The position numbers and the translations under genes are program-made. The notes beneath the pieces are model-generated. The model made no database searches. It was given only the letters and a program-made list of their open reading frames with translations, and had not been told where the DNA came from. Positions 31,077 to 45,560 of a stretch of 64,000 nucleotides of DNA are shown here, in pieces. Each line of letters starts with the position of its first letter. Within the stretch, counting starts at the first letter, position 1. Source of the stretch: CAVUQH01 sp963774445 (GTDB lineage: Bacteria; Myxococcota_A; Polyangia; Haliangiales; Haliangiaceae); the NCBI GenBank assembly GCA_963774445.1, contig CAVZFC010000029.1, forward strand, positions 124,001-188,000. Direction: 5' to 3'.

Positions 31077-31517
31077 TTGTTCCGCAGCATTCCCCTCGCC
31101 GCCGCGTTCGTCCTCGCCGGCTGCCTCGGCGGCAGCCAGATCCAGGTCAAGGGCCCCGACGCCCAGCTCGCCGCGCTCTCCGGGGCGTGGCTGGGCAACT
31201 ACAAGGGCACCGACTCCGGCCGGGAAGGCACGATCAAGTTCGACCTCGGCCTCGGTCGCCACACCGCCAAGGGCCAGATCCTGATGTACGCCAAGGGCAG
31301 GAACGAGCCCGCCCAGCTGCAGATCGAGTTCGTCCAGGTCGCCGCGGGCAAGGTCAGCGGCAAGGTCGGTCCGTACACCGACCCGCAGTGCGCCTGTCAG
31401 GTCGAGACCGAGTTCCTCGGCGACGTCGACGGCAATCACATCGACGGCACCTTCGTCACCCGCATCGAGGAGCTCAACCTCGAGCAGTCGGGGATGTGGT
31501 CGGTCTCGCGTCAGTAG
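31077..31517 (+). CDS. Small lipoprotein of unknown function
   Basis: 146 residues with a TTG start. The signal peptide ends F-V-L-A-G-C (Cys 16), so it is lipid-anchored. The mature part is a compact beta-rich domain: L-S-G-A-W-L-G-N-Y-K-G-T near the start, then F-V-Q-V-A-A-G-K-V-S-G-K-V-G, C-A-C at about 103-105, and a terminal F-V-T-R-I-E-E-L-N. This resembles lipocalin-like 'extracellular fold' domains that score G-x-W-x-G-x-Y at the first strand, but I cannot assign a ligand. It lies 57 bp upstream of the giant kinase gene. Confidence 0.75.
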   Translation: MFRSIPLAAAFVLAGCLGGSQIQVKGPDAQLAALSGAWLGNYKGTDSGREGTIKFDLGLGRHTAKGQILMYAKGRNEPAQLQIEFVQVAAGKVSGKVGPYTDPQCACQVETEFLGDVDGNHIDGTFVTRIEELNLEQSGMWSVSRQ

Positions 31518-31574
31518 CTCCCCGCCCCTCCCCCGCCGGGCAGAGCCGGCAAAGATCGATGTAGACTGACGGTC

Positions 31575-36380
<4,806 letters not shown>

Positions 36381-36489
36381 AGAGCCCCCCGCCGCCGTCA
36401 TCGAGAATGAGGTCGGCTTTCGGGGGACTGACCATCCGCTCCACCAGGGAGAGGAGCGCCTCAGAGCAACGGCGAGGGGCAGAAGAGGA

Positions 36490-38892
36490 TCATGGGTTGG
36501 CGAGCGCCATGCCGGTGCCGCTGGTCGGCACGGGCGACACCGGCGTCAGGCCGATGCCAGCGGCCTGCAGCACGCCGCCGAAGGCGCCGACGGCGTAGGA
36601 GGCGTCGGTGCGGGAGAACTGCACGTACAGCTGCACGAGATCGTCGAGGTGGGTGAAGAGAGCCTGGTCGAGACCAGTGCCCGGCTCCCAGACCGGCGAC
36701 GTGCTGATACCCATGGCGTGCGCCAGCCACATCTGTTGGAGCGCGCCGTCGATGTCGTCGCAGTGATGGCCGCGCTTACAGTCGCCCTGCGGATCGACCA
36801 GGACCGGCGACTCCATCGGCCGGGTGGCGGCGAACGTGTGGACGATCAGAGCGACGCACTCGTCGCCTGTCTCCGGCGGCTGCCACGCCGCGAGCACCGA
36901 CGGATCGAAGCTGGTGTCGGGATCGATGGTGAGCGGGCTGGTGGTGATACCAAGGCCCATGGTGGTGACGTTGCTCTGCGGCACCGACGAGAACTCGGTC
37001 TCCAGCCAGGGCGCGTCCACCGCCACGGCGATCGGCTCGAGCGCTCCGTTCCAGGTGTAGTTGAGCAGGGTGTAGGTCGGCACCGCGTCGGCCGGCAGGA
37101 TCGTCGGGTCGTAGCTCATCGTGAACGGGATCCGGCTGGGGCTGGTGCTGATGCCGCTGCCGGTTACGAAGCCGGACAGGGTCTCGAGCGAGCAGCTGTC
37201 GATACGCACGAACCCCTGCGGCCGGTCGACGCTGCCGCCGACCTCGACCGCGTCCACCTGGAATGCGGCGACGACGGCGTCGCCGTCGAGTGGCGGCGAG
37301 TCGAACGTGACCACGCCGTGGTGATCGGTGCGAGCGCTGGTGCGGGCGAGGACGTTGCCCATGAACGTTCCGTACACCGTGGCGTGTCGCACCGGATCGC
37401 CGTCCTGGTCGAGGACCTCCACGGTCGCCTCGGCGACGCGGTCGCCGTCGTGCTCGCGCATCACCACCGAGATACCGACGAAGTGGTGCTCGGCCGGGCG
37501 CCGCGCCCACCACTTGCCGGCAAGGTGGAACGCCAGGTCGGCGCGAGCGTAGCCACGACCGGTGTCGGCGTCGAGGCGCGCCCAGCCGTCGCGGCTGGCG
37601 GTCGATCCGAGCAGCGCGCGCAGCTGATCCGGTTCGAGCCCGCCGTCACGGTGCAGCATCGCCGCGGCCATTGCGCTGACCTCGGCGGCAGCCGGCGACG
37701 TGCCGGCCGACAGGTAGTAGTCGAACTGTGTCGGATCTCCGGAGAAGGTCTGCGCGACGATCGCCTCGGGGTTGCCGTCGCCGTCGAGATCGCGGTCGAC
37801 TCGCCCGCCCGGCGCAACCAGATCGACCGCCCAGCCGCGGTTGGAGTAGCCGGCCCGCTCGAGGTTCCGCTTGGCGCGCAGCCAGGGCAGCCAGGTGTGC
37901 GGATGGAAGTCGTCCTGCAGCGCGGAGGCGCCCACGGCGATGACGTCGCGGAACGCGGCCGGATAGGCGACGAGCTCGCTGCCGTGGTTGCCCACCGAGG
38001 CGACCATGACCACGCCGTGGGCCGCGGCATAGTCAACGGCGTGAGAAAGCAGGCGGCCGGGGAAGTGCGCCGGATGGAACGACAGCGCCATATTGATGAC
38101 GTCGGCGCCGTTGTCCACGGCGTAGTAGATGCCCTCGGCAAGCTCCAGCTCGGTGCCACGGTTGGTCGAATCCAGCACCTTGACCGGCAGGATCTCGGCT
38201 CCGCCGGCGATCGCGCGGATGCCCTGGTCGGCGGCGATGATGCCGGCCATGTGCGTGCCGTGCCCCTGGTCGTCGTTGGGGTGGGCGTCGTCGTTGACGA
38301 AGTCCCAGCCGGGGGCGAAGGCGACGCCGGCCAGATCCGGGGCGACCGCGTAGGTGCCCGACCCGTCGCTGTAGTCTTCGTAGGCGACGCCGCTGTCGAG
38401 CAGCGCCACCCGCACGCCGGCGCCGCTGGCGCCGCGGCGACGCGGGTCGAGCCCCATCGCCCACAGGTTCCACTGCAGCTTGACCGGACCGGGCGACGTG
38501 CTGATGCCGCTGCCCTCGAGCACTGCGTCCGCCTCGACCGAGGTCACGCCGGGCACGGCGGCCAACGTGGCGCGCGCCGCCCGCGCGGCCCCGGCGTCGG
38601 CGAAACGCAAGACCACGGCACCGCTGCGCGGGGCCCGCCATGCGAGCTGCCCACCCAGCGGAGCCGCGGCCTCGAGCAGCGCTCCCTCGGCGTCGGGCGA
38701 CACGGCGACCACCAGCTGGTCGGCGATCACCGGGCCCTGCTCGGTGTCGACGATCGGCGCGCCGGCGACGCTGCCGGCCGTGCGCGAGCGGTTGCTTGTC
38801 GGTCCGGACGGGAGGTCGACGGTGCAGCCGGCCACCAGCAGGCTCAGGGCCGCCAGCCAGCACGCACACCTCGATCGATCTCCTCTCGCCAT
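36490..38892 (-). CDS. Subtilisin-family serine protease lipoprotein with four GISTSP-type motifs
   Basis: 800 residues. Lipoprotein signal L-L-V-A-G-C (Cys 23). A propeptide-like region (about 55-125; L-V-V-A-V-S-P-D-A) precedes an S8 catalytic domain with Asp 166 (V-A-L-L-D-S-G-V), His 211 (G-H-G-T-H-M-A-G) and Ser 399 (S-A-G-T-S-P-A-A-A). The C-terminal half (about 460-800) is beta-rich and unrecognised. The octapeptide pattern G-(S/L)-G-I-(S/T)-T-S-P occurs at 127-134, 578-585 and 646-653, and A-M-G-I-S-T-S-P at 726-733, always around domain borders. Codons differ between copies, so this is selection on protein, not DNA duplication. All catalytic residues present; probably an active surface protease. 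Convergent with the kinase hybrid. Confidence 0.9.
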   Translation of the reverse strand: MARGDRSRCACWLAALSLLVAGCTVDLPSGPTSNRSRTAGSVAGAPIVDTEQGPVIADQLVVAVSPDAEGALLEAAAPLGGQLAWRAPRSGAVVLRFADAGAARAARATLAAVPGVTSVEADAVLEGSGISTSPGPVKLQWNLWAMGLDPRRRGASGAGVRVALLDSGVAYEDYSDGSGTYAVAPDLAGVAFAPGWDFVNDDAHPNDDQGHGTHMAGIIAADQGIRAIAGGAEILPVKVLDSTNRGTELELAEGIYYAVDNGADVINMALSFHPAHFPGRLLSHAVDYAAAHGVVMVASVGNHGSELVAYPAAFRDVIAVGASALQDDFHPHTWLPWLRAKRNLERAGYSNRGWAVDLVAPGGRVDRDLDGDGNPEAIVAQTFSGDPTQFDYYLSAGTSPAAAEVSAMAAAMLHRDGGLEPDQLRALLGSTASRDGWARLDADTGRGYARADLAFHLAGKWWARRPAEHHFVGISVVMREHDGDRVAEATVEVLDQDGDPVRHATVYGTFMGNVLARTSARTDHHGVVTFDSPPLDGDAVVAAFQVDAVEVGGSVDRPQGFVRIDSCSLETLSGFVTGSGISTSPSRIPFTMSYDPTILPADAVPTYTLLNYTWNGALEPIAVAVDAPWLETEFSSVPQSNVTTMGLGITTSPLTIDPDTSFDPSVLAAWQPPETGDECVALIVHTFAATRPMESPVLVDPQGDCKRGHHCDDIDGALQQMWLAHAMGISTSPVWEPGTGLDQALFTHLDDLVQLYVQFSRTDASYAVGAFGGVLQAAGIGLTPVSPVPTSGTGMALANP

Positions 38893-39133
38893 CCTGCCGG
38901 GCTAATGAGCAAATTCCGCGCCAACAGGAGCCCCGGCGGACAGATTTCTGACTTCGTAAACGACTCCAGCTAGTTGGCGTCGATTAGTCGGTTCCGAACA
39001 TCGTAAGCTCGGCTGTGGTTTCTCCGGAATCGAGGTATCAATACCGCATTCAGGATTACCAAACCAGGGTACGACGTCAAATCAGTGAGTTACGTGGAAA
39101 ACCGTAGTAGTGCTCACACGAAAGAGGTATGGC
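38893..39133. other. AT-richer intergenic region upstream of the subtilase gene
   Basis: No gene seen. The subtilase promoter should be here, reading leftwards. On the minus strand T-T-G-A-C-G (about 39074-39079) with a weak -10 17 bp on is the best candidate. A perfect palindrome GGTATCAATACC lies at 39034-39045 between that element and the gene and could be an operator. Confidence 0.4.
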
Positions 39134-39163
39134 AAAATTGCCGCGGATATTGCGAAACCGCGG
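39134..39163 (-). terminator. Probable intrinsic terminator of the sigma-54 regulator gene
   Basis: Two CCGCGG blocks (39141-39146 and 39158-39163) can pair across an 11-nt loop; on the minus strand the hairpin starts just after the stop at 39167 and is followed by C-A-A-T-T-T-T. The stem is short, so termination efficiency is uncertain. Confidence 0.55.
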
Positions 39164-39166
39164 TAA

Positions 39167-40582
<1,416 letters not shown>

Positions 40583-40651
40583 CGCGAAGACTGTAACAGA
40601 ACGGCTCCCGGGACGAGAAGGGAAGGACCCGGATCCGCCCCCTGGACCGGC

Positions 40652-41404
40652 CTAGAGCTCGCCGATGGTGTCGGCCGGCACCCAGCCCTCGGTGTCGTTG
40701 GATAGCTCGACGCGCAGCCAATCCTGGTCACGCCCGGTGATGCGCACGCGCATTCCGGCGTGGATGACCGAGCGCTGCCGGCTGTCGGCGTCCCGGCCTT
40801 CGTGCATGCCGACCTCGTCGGCGACGACGATGCCCATCGGCGTGTGTGCGTACCGGATCCGCAGGCAGAGCAGCGTCGCCGCTGCGAGCACGGCGATTCC
40901 CGATAGCCCGGCAAAACCCTTGACCAGGGTCCGGCGACGGCCGGCCTCGAGCAGGCGCAGCGCGATGAGCCCGGCGAAGAATAGGATGTCCGCGACCAGG
41001 AAGGCGACCGACAGCGGGCCGGGGGGCAGCCACGTAGCCAGCCTCACCCACAGCGAATCGCCGTCGGCGCCGCCGACCTTGTCCTGCCAGCGCTCGGCGA
41101 TGGTGCGCCGCGCCAGCCCGAGATTGTGCGCCGCGTCGCCTGCGCCGGGATCGAGGCGCAGCGCGCGCTCGTACTGGTACACGGCCGGGCCCAATCGACC
41201 CATGCGGAAGTAGGCGTTGCCCAGGTTGTAGTAGAGGTCGGGGTTGACCACGCCGGCTCGAGCGAGCGCCTCGTACTGGCGCGCGGCGCTCTGCCAGTCG
41301 CCGACCAGGTAGGCCTGATTGGCCTCGGCGTAGCTGGGCGGATCGGCCGCGGCCACCCGCGGCAGCGCGACCAGGACCAGCAGCGCCAGCGCCGCAGCCC
41401 TCAC
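40652..41404 (-). CDS. batE: BatE-like protein: TPR, TM helices, SH3-like domain
   Basis: 250 residues. A signal peptide (V-A-L-P-R-V-A-A-A-D) is followed by two TPR units (A-N-Q-A-Y-L-V-G-D-W, N-L-G-N-A-Y-F-R-M-G), two TM helices (about 130-185) and a bacterial SH3-like domain at the C-terminus (G-M-R-V-R-I-T-G-R, G-W-V-P-A-D-T-I). This is the layout of BatE proteins of Bat (Bacteroides aerotolerance-like) operons. GTG 41404 overlaps the batD stop as GTGA, giving translational coupling; the open frame extends further upstream but would be antisense-like, arginine-rich sequence inside batD. Confidence 0.8.
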   Translation of the reverse strand: MRAAALALLVLVALPRVAAADPPSYAEANQAYLVGDWQSAARQYEALARAGVVNPDLYYNLGNAYFRMGRLGPAVYQYERALRLDPGAGDAAHNLGLARRTIAERWQDKVGGADGDSLWVRLATWLPPGPLSVAFLVADILFFAGLIALRLLEAGRRRTLVKGFAGLSGIAVLAAATLLCLRIRYAHTPMGIVVADEVGMHEGRDADSRQRSVIHAGMRVRITGRDQDWLRVELSNDTEGWVPADTIGEL

Positions 41405-43242
41405 GACACCTCCTCGCCGCCCGCGGACGAGCGCTCGATATCGCGAAGCAGCGCGCGGGTGCGGTCGAACGCCTCGCGCATCTCGGCCGGCCCCGAGGCC
41501 GCGGGGGTGAAGCGGGCGAAGTCGCAGTTGGCCAGCTCTTCGTCGATGCGGCCGATGAGCTCGTCGGGCACCGCCTTTTCGCGCATCAGCGCGGCCAGCC
41601 CCTCGCGGGTCAGTGAGCCGGTGGGCTGCTCGACCCGCTCCTCGACGTGCTCGTAGATCGCCCGGGTCAGCTCGGCGAAGAAGTCGGCGGGGCGATTGCC
41701 GCGGAGGTGGATGTCGGCGACCTTGAATCGCTTGCGCGCGCTGTCGCGCGCCCGGCGCAGACGTCCGCTGGCCGCACCCCGGCCTGCGCCGCGGCGCAGG
41801 CGCTGCCACCCGAGCAGGCCGATGAAGCCGGCGAGCGGAAACGCGGCCAGGGCCCAGAACCACGGGGCCTGGTACGACCGCGCCAGGGTCACCGACGAGA
41901 TGGTCGTGCCGTCGTGGATCAGCCGGATGTCCGGCGCGATGAAGTTCTCTTCCACCGCACTGCCACCACCGGCGACGCCGATGGCGGACGGATCACCGTG
42001 CACGACCAGGGAGATCGGCTCGGTTCGGGCCACCTCGTACTGCCCGGTGCCGGGATCGAAGTAGGGAATCTCGAGCGGGGGAATGGTCTGCTTGCCGCCC
42101 TGCTGCGGGGTCGTCCAGTAGCGGTAGGTGCGCTCACCGCGCACCAGGTTGCCCGAGGTGTTGACCTTTTCGTCGAAGTCGCGCGGCGTGCGGAAGGCAA
42201 ACCCGCCCGAGCGAAGGTCGGGCGGCGTGGTCCGGCGGATGGCGCCCTCGCCGTTGACCCGCAAGGTCAGGGTGAGCGACTCGCCGGCGTCGATCTCGCC
42301 GCGATCGATCGACGCCGATACGCTGTAGCGACCGACGTAGCTGGGATCGAAGCGCGGCGGCGCCCCCGGCGGAAGCGCCTTGACGTCGAGGGTGACCGGC
42401 CGGCTCTCGATCTGGGTCGGCGCGCCAGCGCGAGCGTAGTAGGACTGCACCTTGGCGCGGAACGGCCCGACCTCGATGCTGCCCGAGCGGGTGGGAAACA
42501 GCGCCCGCTTCGACACGATCGCCACCCGGTAGAGGGCACCGTCCACGTAGTCGGCGAAGTAGCTCAGGTGGTCCGGCTCGTACAGCTTCTCCGACCACAG
42601 GTCATCCAGGGTCGGCGGGGTCGGCTCGAAGCTCTGGAGCTCGTCGCGGGTGTACAGGAGCCAGGTGACGATGACCTGCTGGCCGACGTACGGGTTGGTC
42701 TCGTCGGCGACGACGTGGAGGAAGACGTCGGGGTGGCCGGGCGGGAGCTGCGGGCGGCGAAAGCCGGGCGCGCCGATGCCGCCGGGCAGGGTCGGATCGG
42801 GATCGACCGAGCGCGGCGAGCTGTTGGGGTCGGCGACCTGCACGGTCACCTGCGCGGTCGCGTATTCGTGGCCATCGAGGCGCACGCGCGCAGGGCCGAT
42901 GGTCAGGTCGCCGGTTCGTTTGGGAATCAGGGTGTAGGCGCGCTTCTCGACCGTGAGCTGGAGATCGGCGCCGCTGACCGGATCGTATTGGCGCGAGCGC
43001 GCGTCGGTTACCTGGGTGTCGGCCACGGTGAAGTCGTCGGCCGCCGGCGCCCACACCTGGTCGGGCCCGACGCCGGACTCGACCTCGATGGTGACGGTGG
43101 CGATGAACTGATCGCCGGTGGTGCCGGCCTTCGGGGTCACCTGGAGATCGAGGACGCGCGGCTGCGCGTGCGCGGGCGCCGCCCACAGGGCGATGCACGC
43201 GAGAGCCGCGCCGGCGGCGGCCCGAATGCTCCGAGGAGACAT
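41401..43242 (-). CDS. batD: BatD-like protein (oxygen-tolerance family)
   Basis: 613 residues. Signal peptide ending A-P-A-H-A-Q, then several immunoglobulin-like beta domains (L-Q-V-T-P-K-A-G-T-T-G, V-G-Q-Q-V-I-V-T-W-L-L-Y, D-A-G-E-S-L-T-L-T-L-R-V-N-G), a single TM helix at about 455-478 and a cytoplasmic helical tail. This is the standard BatD/oxygen tolerance family architecture; the large domain is periplasmic. It should partner BatA/BatB. It lies 9 bp after the Q/G-rich TPR gene and overlaps batE by 4 bp. Confidence 0.88.
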   Translation of the reverse strand: MSPRSIRAAAGAALACIALWAAPAHAQPRVLDLQVTPKAGTTGDQFIATVTIEVESGVGPDQVWAPAADDFTVADTQVTDARSRQYDPVSGADLQLTVEKRAYTLIPKRTGDLTIGPARVRLDGHEYATAQVTVQVADPNSSPRSVDPDPTLPGGIGAPGFRRPQLPPGHPDVFLHVVADETNPYVGQQVIVTWLLYTRDELQSFEPTPPTLDDLWSEKLYEPDHLSYFADYVDGALYRVAIVSKRALFPTRSGSIEVGPFRAKVQSYYARAGAPTQIESRPVTLDVKALPPGAPPRFDPSYVGRYSVSASIDRGEIDAGESLTLTLRVNGEGAIRRTTPPDLRSGGFAFRTPRDFDEKVNTSGNLVRGERTYRYWTTPQQGGKQTIPPLEIPYFDPGTGQYEVARTEPISLVVHGDPSAIGVAGGGSAVEENFIAPDIRLIHDGTTISSVTLARSYQAPWFWALAAFPLAGFIGLLGWQRLRRGAGRGAASGRLRRARDSARKRFKVADIHLRGNRPADFFAELTRAIYEHVEERVEQPTGSLTREGLAALMREKAVPDELIGRIDEELANCDFARFTPAASGPAEMREAFDRTRALLRDIERSSAGGEEVS

Positions 43243-43251
43243 GGCGCGAGG

Positions 43252-44370
43252 TTACCAGTCCTTGGGTGGGCGCAAGCGCCGACCCTGACTGCGTCCGGAC
43301 CGCGAACGCAGCTTGTCGCGGCGGAGCTCGCGGGACATCCGCTCCAGCGCATCGAGCTTGCGCTCGCTCTCGCTGAGGCCGTCGTTGCGCTTGGCGTCGG
43401 GCGCCGGCGGCGGACGCTTGCCGTTGGCCGACGGCTGTCCCTGCTGGCCGGGCTGCCCTTGCTGCCCTTGCTGCCCTTGCTGCCCTTGCTGCTGCCCCTG
43501 CTGCTGCCCCTGCTGCTGCTGGCCTTGCTGCCCTTGCTGCTGCCCTTGCTGCCCCTGCTGCTGGCCTTGCTGCCCCTGCTGCTGGCCTTGCTGGCCTTGC
43601 TGCCCCTGCTGCTGGCCTTGCTGCCCCTGCTGCTGGCCTTGCTGCCCCTGCTGTCCCTGCTGCTGGCCTTGCTGCCTCTGCTGCTGGCCCTGCTGCCCCT
43701 GCTGCTGGCCTTGCTGCCCCTGCTGCTGGCCCTGCTGTCCCTGCTGCTGCCCTTGCTGTCCCTGCTGCTGGCCTTGCTGCCCCTGCTGTCCCTGCTGCTG
43801 GCCTTGCTGCCCCTGTTGCCCCTGTTGCCCCTGTTGCCCCTGTTGCCCCTGCTGTCCCTGCTGCTGGCCTTGTTGCCCCTGCTGCTGCTTCTTCTCCAGC
43901 TTGCGCGTCGCCAGCTCCAGGTTGTACCGGGCGCTGTCGTTGTCCGGGCTGGCCCTCAGCGCGCGCCGATAGGCGTCGACCGCCTTGTCGTACTCGCCGC
44001 GCAGGTAGTGGGTGTTGCCCAGCCCCTGGTACGCGCTCGAGCGGACCTCCGCGTCGGTTGACTCGGCGCCTTTGCGCAGCTCGGTCTCGGCCCGTTCGAG
44101 CAGCTTGTCGCGGGCCTTCCCCTCCTCCATCGACTCGGCCTGCTTGTACAGCGCCGTGCCCATGTTCTCGTGGATCGCCTGCTCGTCGCCGCCCTTGCCC
44201 AGCGCCTGTTCGTAGCTGTCGTAGGCCCCGGCGTAGTCACCCGACTCGAAGCGGTGGTTGCCCTGCTCCACCTTCGGGTCGGGCCGGTCCAGCCAGTCCC
44301 ATCCACCCAGCGCCAAGACCGCGACGGCCAGGAGCACCCTGGCCCGATTCGACATGCCCCGATTCCTCAT
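43252..44370 (-). CDS. batC: BatC-like TPR protein with long Gln/Gly-rich domain
   Basis: 372 residues. After an N-terminal hydrophobic segment, three TPR-like units (Q-G-N-H-R-F-E-S-G-D-Y, N-M-G-T-A-L-Y-K, G-L-G-N-T-H-Y-L-R-G-E-Y-D-K-A) match BatC-type proteins. Then K-K-Q-Q-Q-G introduces about 150 residues of Q-Q-G repeats. The tail is basic with R-K-L-D-A-L-E-R-M-S and R-R-D-K-L-R-S-R. BatB and BatC homologues are in the same order elsewhere, usually with a shorter or absent low-complexity region. ATG 44370 overlaps the batB stop (ATGA) and has GGAGGAG about 8 bp upstream. Confidence 0.85.
   Translation of the reverse strand: MRNRGMSNRARVLLAVAVLALGGWDWLDRPDPKVEQGNHRFESGDYAGAYDSYEQALGKGGDEQAIHENMGTALYKQAESMEEGKARDKLLERAETELRKGAESTDAEVRSSAYQGLGNTHYLRGEYDKAVDAYRRALRASPDNDSARYNLELATRKLEKKQQQGQQGQQQGQQGQQGQQGQQGQQGQQGQQQGQQGQQGQQQGQQGQQQGQQGQQQGQQGQQQGQQGQQQRQQGQQQGQQGQQGQQQGQQGQQQGQQGQQGQQQGQQGQQQGQQGQQQGQQGQQQQGQQQGQQQGQQGQQGQQGQPGQQGQPSANGKRPPPAPDAKRNDGLSESERKLDALERMSRELRRDKLRSRSGRSQGRRLRPPKDW
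43435..43888 (-). repeat. Low-complexity Gln/Gly coding repeat inside batC
   Basis: About 450 bp built of 9-bp and similar units coding Q-Q-G / G-Q-Q. Units are imperfect at the DNA level (alternating CAG/CAA and GGG/GGC), so the length may vary by replication slippage. It may also be mis-assembled. Everything outside it stays in frame. Confidence 0.9.
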
Positions 44371-45560
44371 GACCGCTGCTCCTCCGGGTATAGCACTCGC
44401 CGCCGCCGCTCGCTAAGCGTCGCCTCGATGAGCAGCAGCATGAAGCCGGCAAAGAGTGGCCACTCGTAGATGTCGGTCCACTCCTTCTTGAGCTGGCCAC
44501 CCAGATCGCCCTGCTTGAGCCGGCGCAGGCGCTCGACCACCTCGCTGACGTCGAAGCGCTGCGGGTCGAGCCAGAAGTAGTGACCCTCACCGCCGGCAAT
44601 CTCGGCCAGATCGACCAGCTGAGGCTGATCCAGCCGCGTGTGCACGAACGACTTGCCGTCCGCGCTCTTCTTCCAGCCGACGTCGCGCCCCTCGTCGTCA
44701 TACTCTGGAATCAGCTCGCCCTCGACGGTGCCGACGCCGACGATGAAGACGTGGATGCCCAGCTCGACCGCACGCTGAACCTCGGCGCGCGCCTCCTCGC
44801 TGGAATCGCCGCCGTCGGTGAAGATGACCATCGCCCGGGCGCGGTCGGCCAGCTCCTCGGGGTCGGCCGCGGGCTCGGCGGCGGTGTCATCCTCGTACGA
44901 CAGCGGGGCTCCGCCGCGACCGTGACCGCCCATGCGCGCGCAGCCGGGGTCGTCGCGCAGGTCCGGGCGCAAGACGCAGCGCGACGCCAGGATCCCCTCG
45001 GCCAGGTTGGAGCCCGGCGCCAGCGCCCGCGGCGCGCACCATGTCGGCCACCGCGACTGCGCCTCGCGCGGGCAGTTGGTCAGCGAGCGGAACAGGCTGC
45101 GCGCGGCCTCGGTGTCCTCGCTCAGCGGAAACTCCGCGGCGCCGCCGGCGAACACCACCACCGACACCCGGTCCGACTCGAGCTTGTCGAGCAGCTGCTC
45201 GACCTCTTCGGTCATTCGCGTGAGCCGGTCGGGGTAGACGTCGCGCGCCAGCATCGACTTGCTCATGTCCATGGCGACCACCACGTCGACGCCGCGCTTG
45301 GTGAAGGTGACGCTCGTCTCGCGTTGCGGCCGCGACAGCGCCACCGCCACCAGGGTCAGGCCGGCGACGAACAAGACCGCCCGCGTCCGCCGGCGCCACG
45401 GCGACAGCGTCGCCATCATCCGTGCCAGCTGCCCCGGATCGCCCAGCCGCGCCAGCGCCCGCCGCCGCGCCCAGCCCTCGAGCAAGATCGCGCCTGTGGC
45501 CAGCACGGCGACCAGCGCCGGCAGCCACGTATATAGATCGGTGGCGAAGCGCAGGCTCAC
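44367..45560 (-). CDS. batB: BatB-like VWA domain membrane protein
   Basis: 397 residues. N-terminal TM helices (about 10-31 and 60-80), a von Willebrand factor A domain with MIDAS start M-D-M-S-K-S-M (DxSxS) and V-I-F-T-D-G-G-D, and a C-terminal TM helix near 367-385. In the Bat system two VWA proteins form a metal-dependent adhesion-type complex with MoxR. The VWA domain has an extended insert (about 190-255) containing R-M-G-G-H-G-R-G-G and an acidic stretch. GTG 45560 overlaps the batA stop (GTGA); codons upstream in that frame belong to batA antisense-like sequence. Confidence 0.9.
   Translation of the reverse strand: MSLRFATDLYTWLPALVAVLATGAILLEGWARRRALARLGDPGQLARMMATLSPWRRRTRAVLFVAGLTLVAVALSRPQRETSVTFTKRGVDVVVAMDMSKSMLARDVYPDRLTRMTEEVEQLLDKLESDRVSVVVFAGGAAEFPLSEDTEAARSLFRSLTNCPREAQSRWPTWCAPRALAPGSNLAEGILASRCVLRPDLRDDPGCARMGGHGRGGAPLSYEDDTAAEPAADPEELADRARAMVIFTDGGDSSEEARAEVQRAVELGIHVFIVGVGTVEGELIPEYDDEGRDVGWKKSADGKSFVHTRLDQPQLVDLAEIAGGEGHYFWLDPQRFDVSEVVERLRRLKQGDLGGQLKKEWTDIYEWPLFAGFMLLLIEATLSERRRRVLYPEEQRS

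Noticed and set aside
39128..39146. Possible sigma-54 (-24/-12) promoter T-G-G-C-A-A-A-A-T-T-G-C
   Set aside because: Distance between GG and GC is too short and the orientation does not lead to a gene.
43435..43888. CRISPR-like repetition
   Set aside because: The periodic units lie in frame inside batC and encode Q-Q-G repeats; there are no spacers.
41647..44061. 804-codon plus-strand open frame opposite batD and batC
   Set aside because: It shows poly-Leu/Pro from the Gln/Gly repeat and no start signal; the minus-strand genes overlap in operon fashion.
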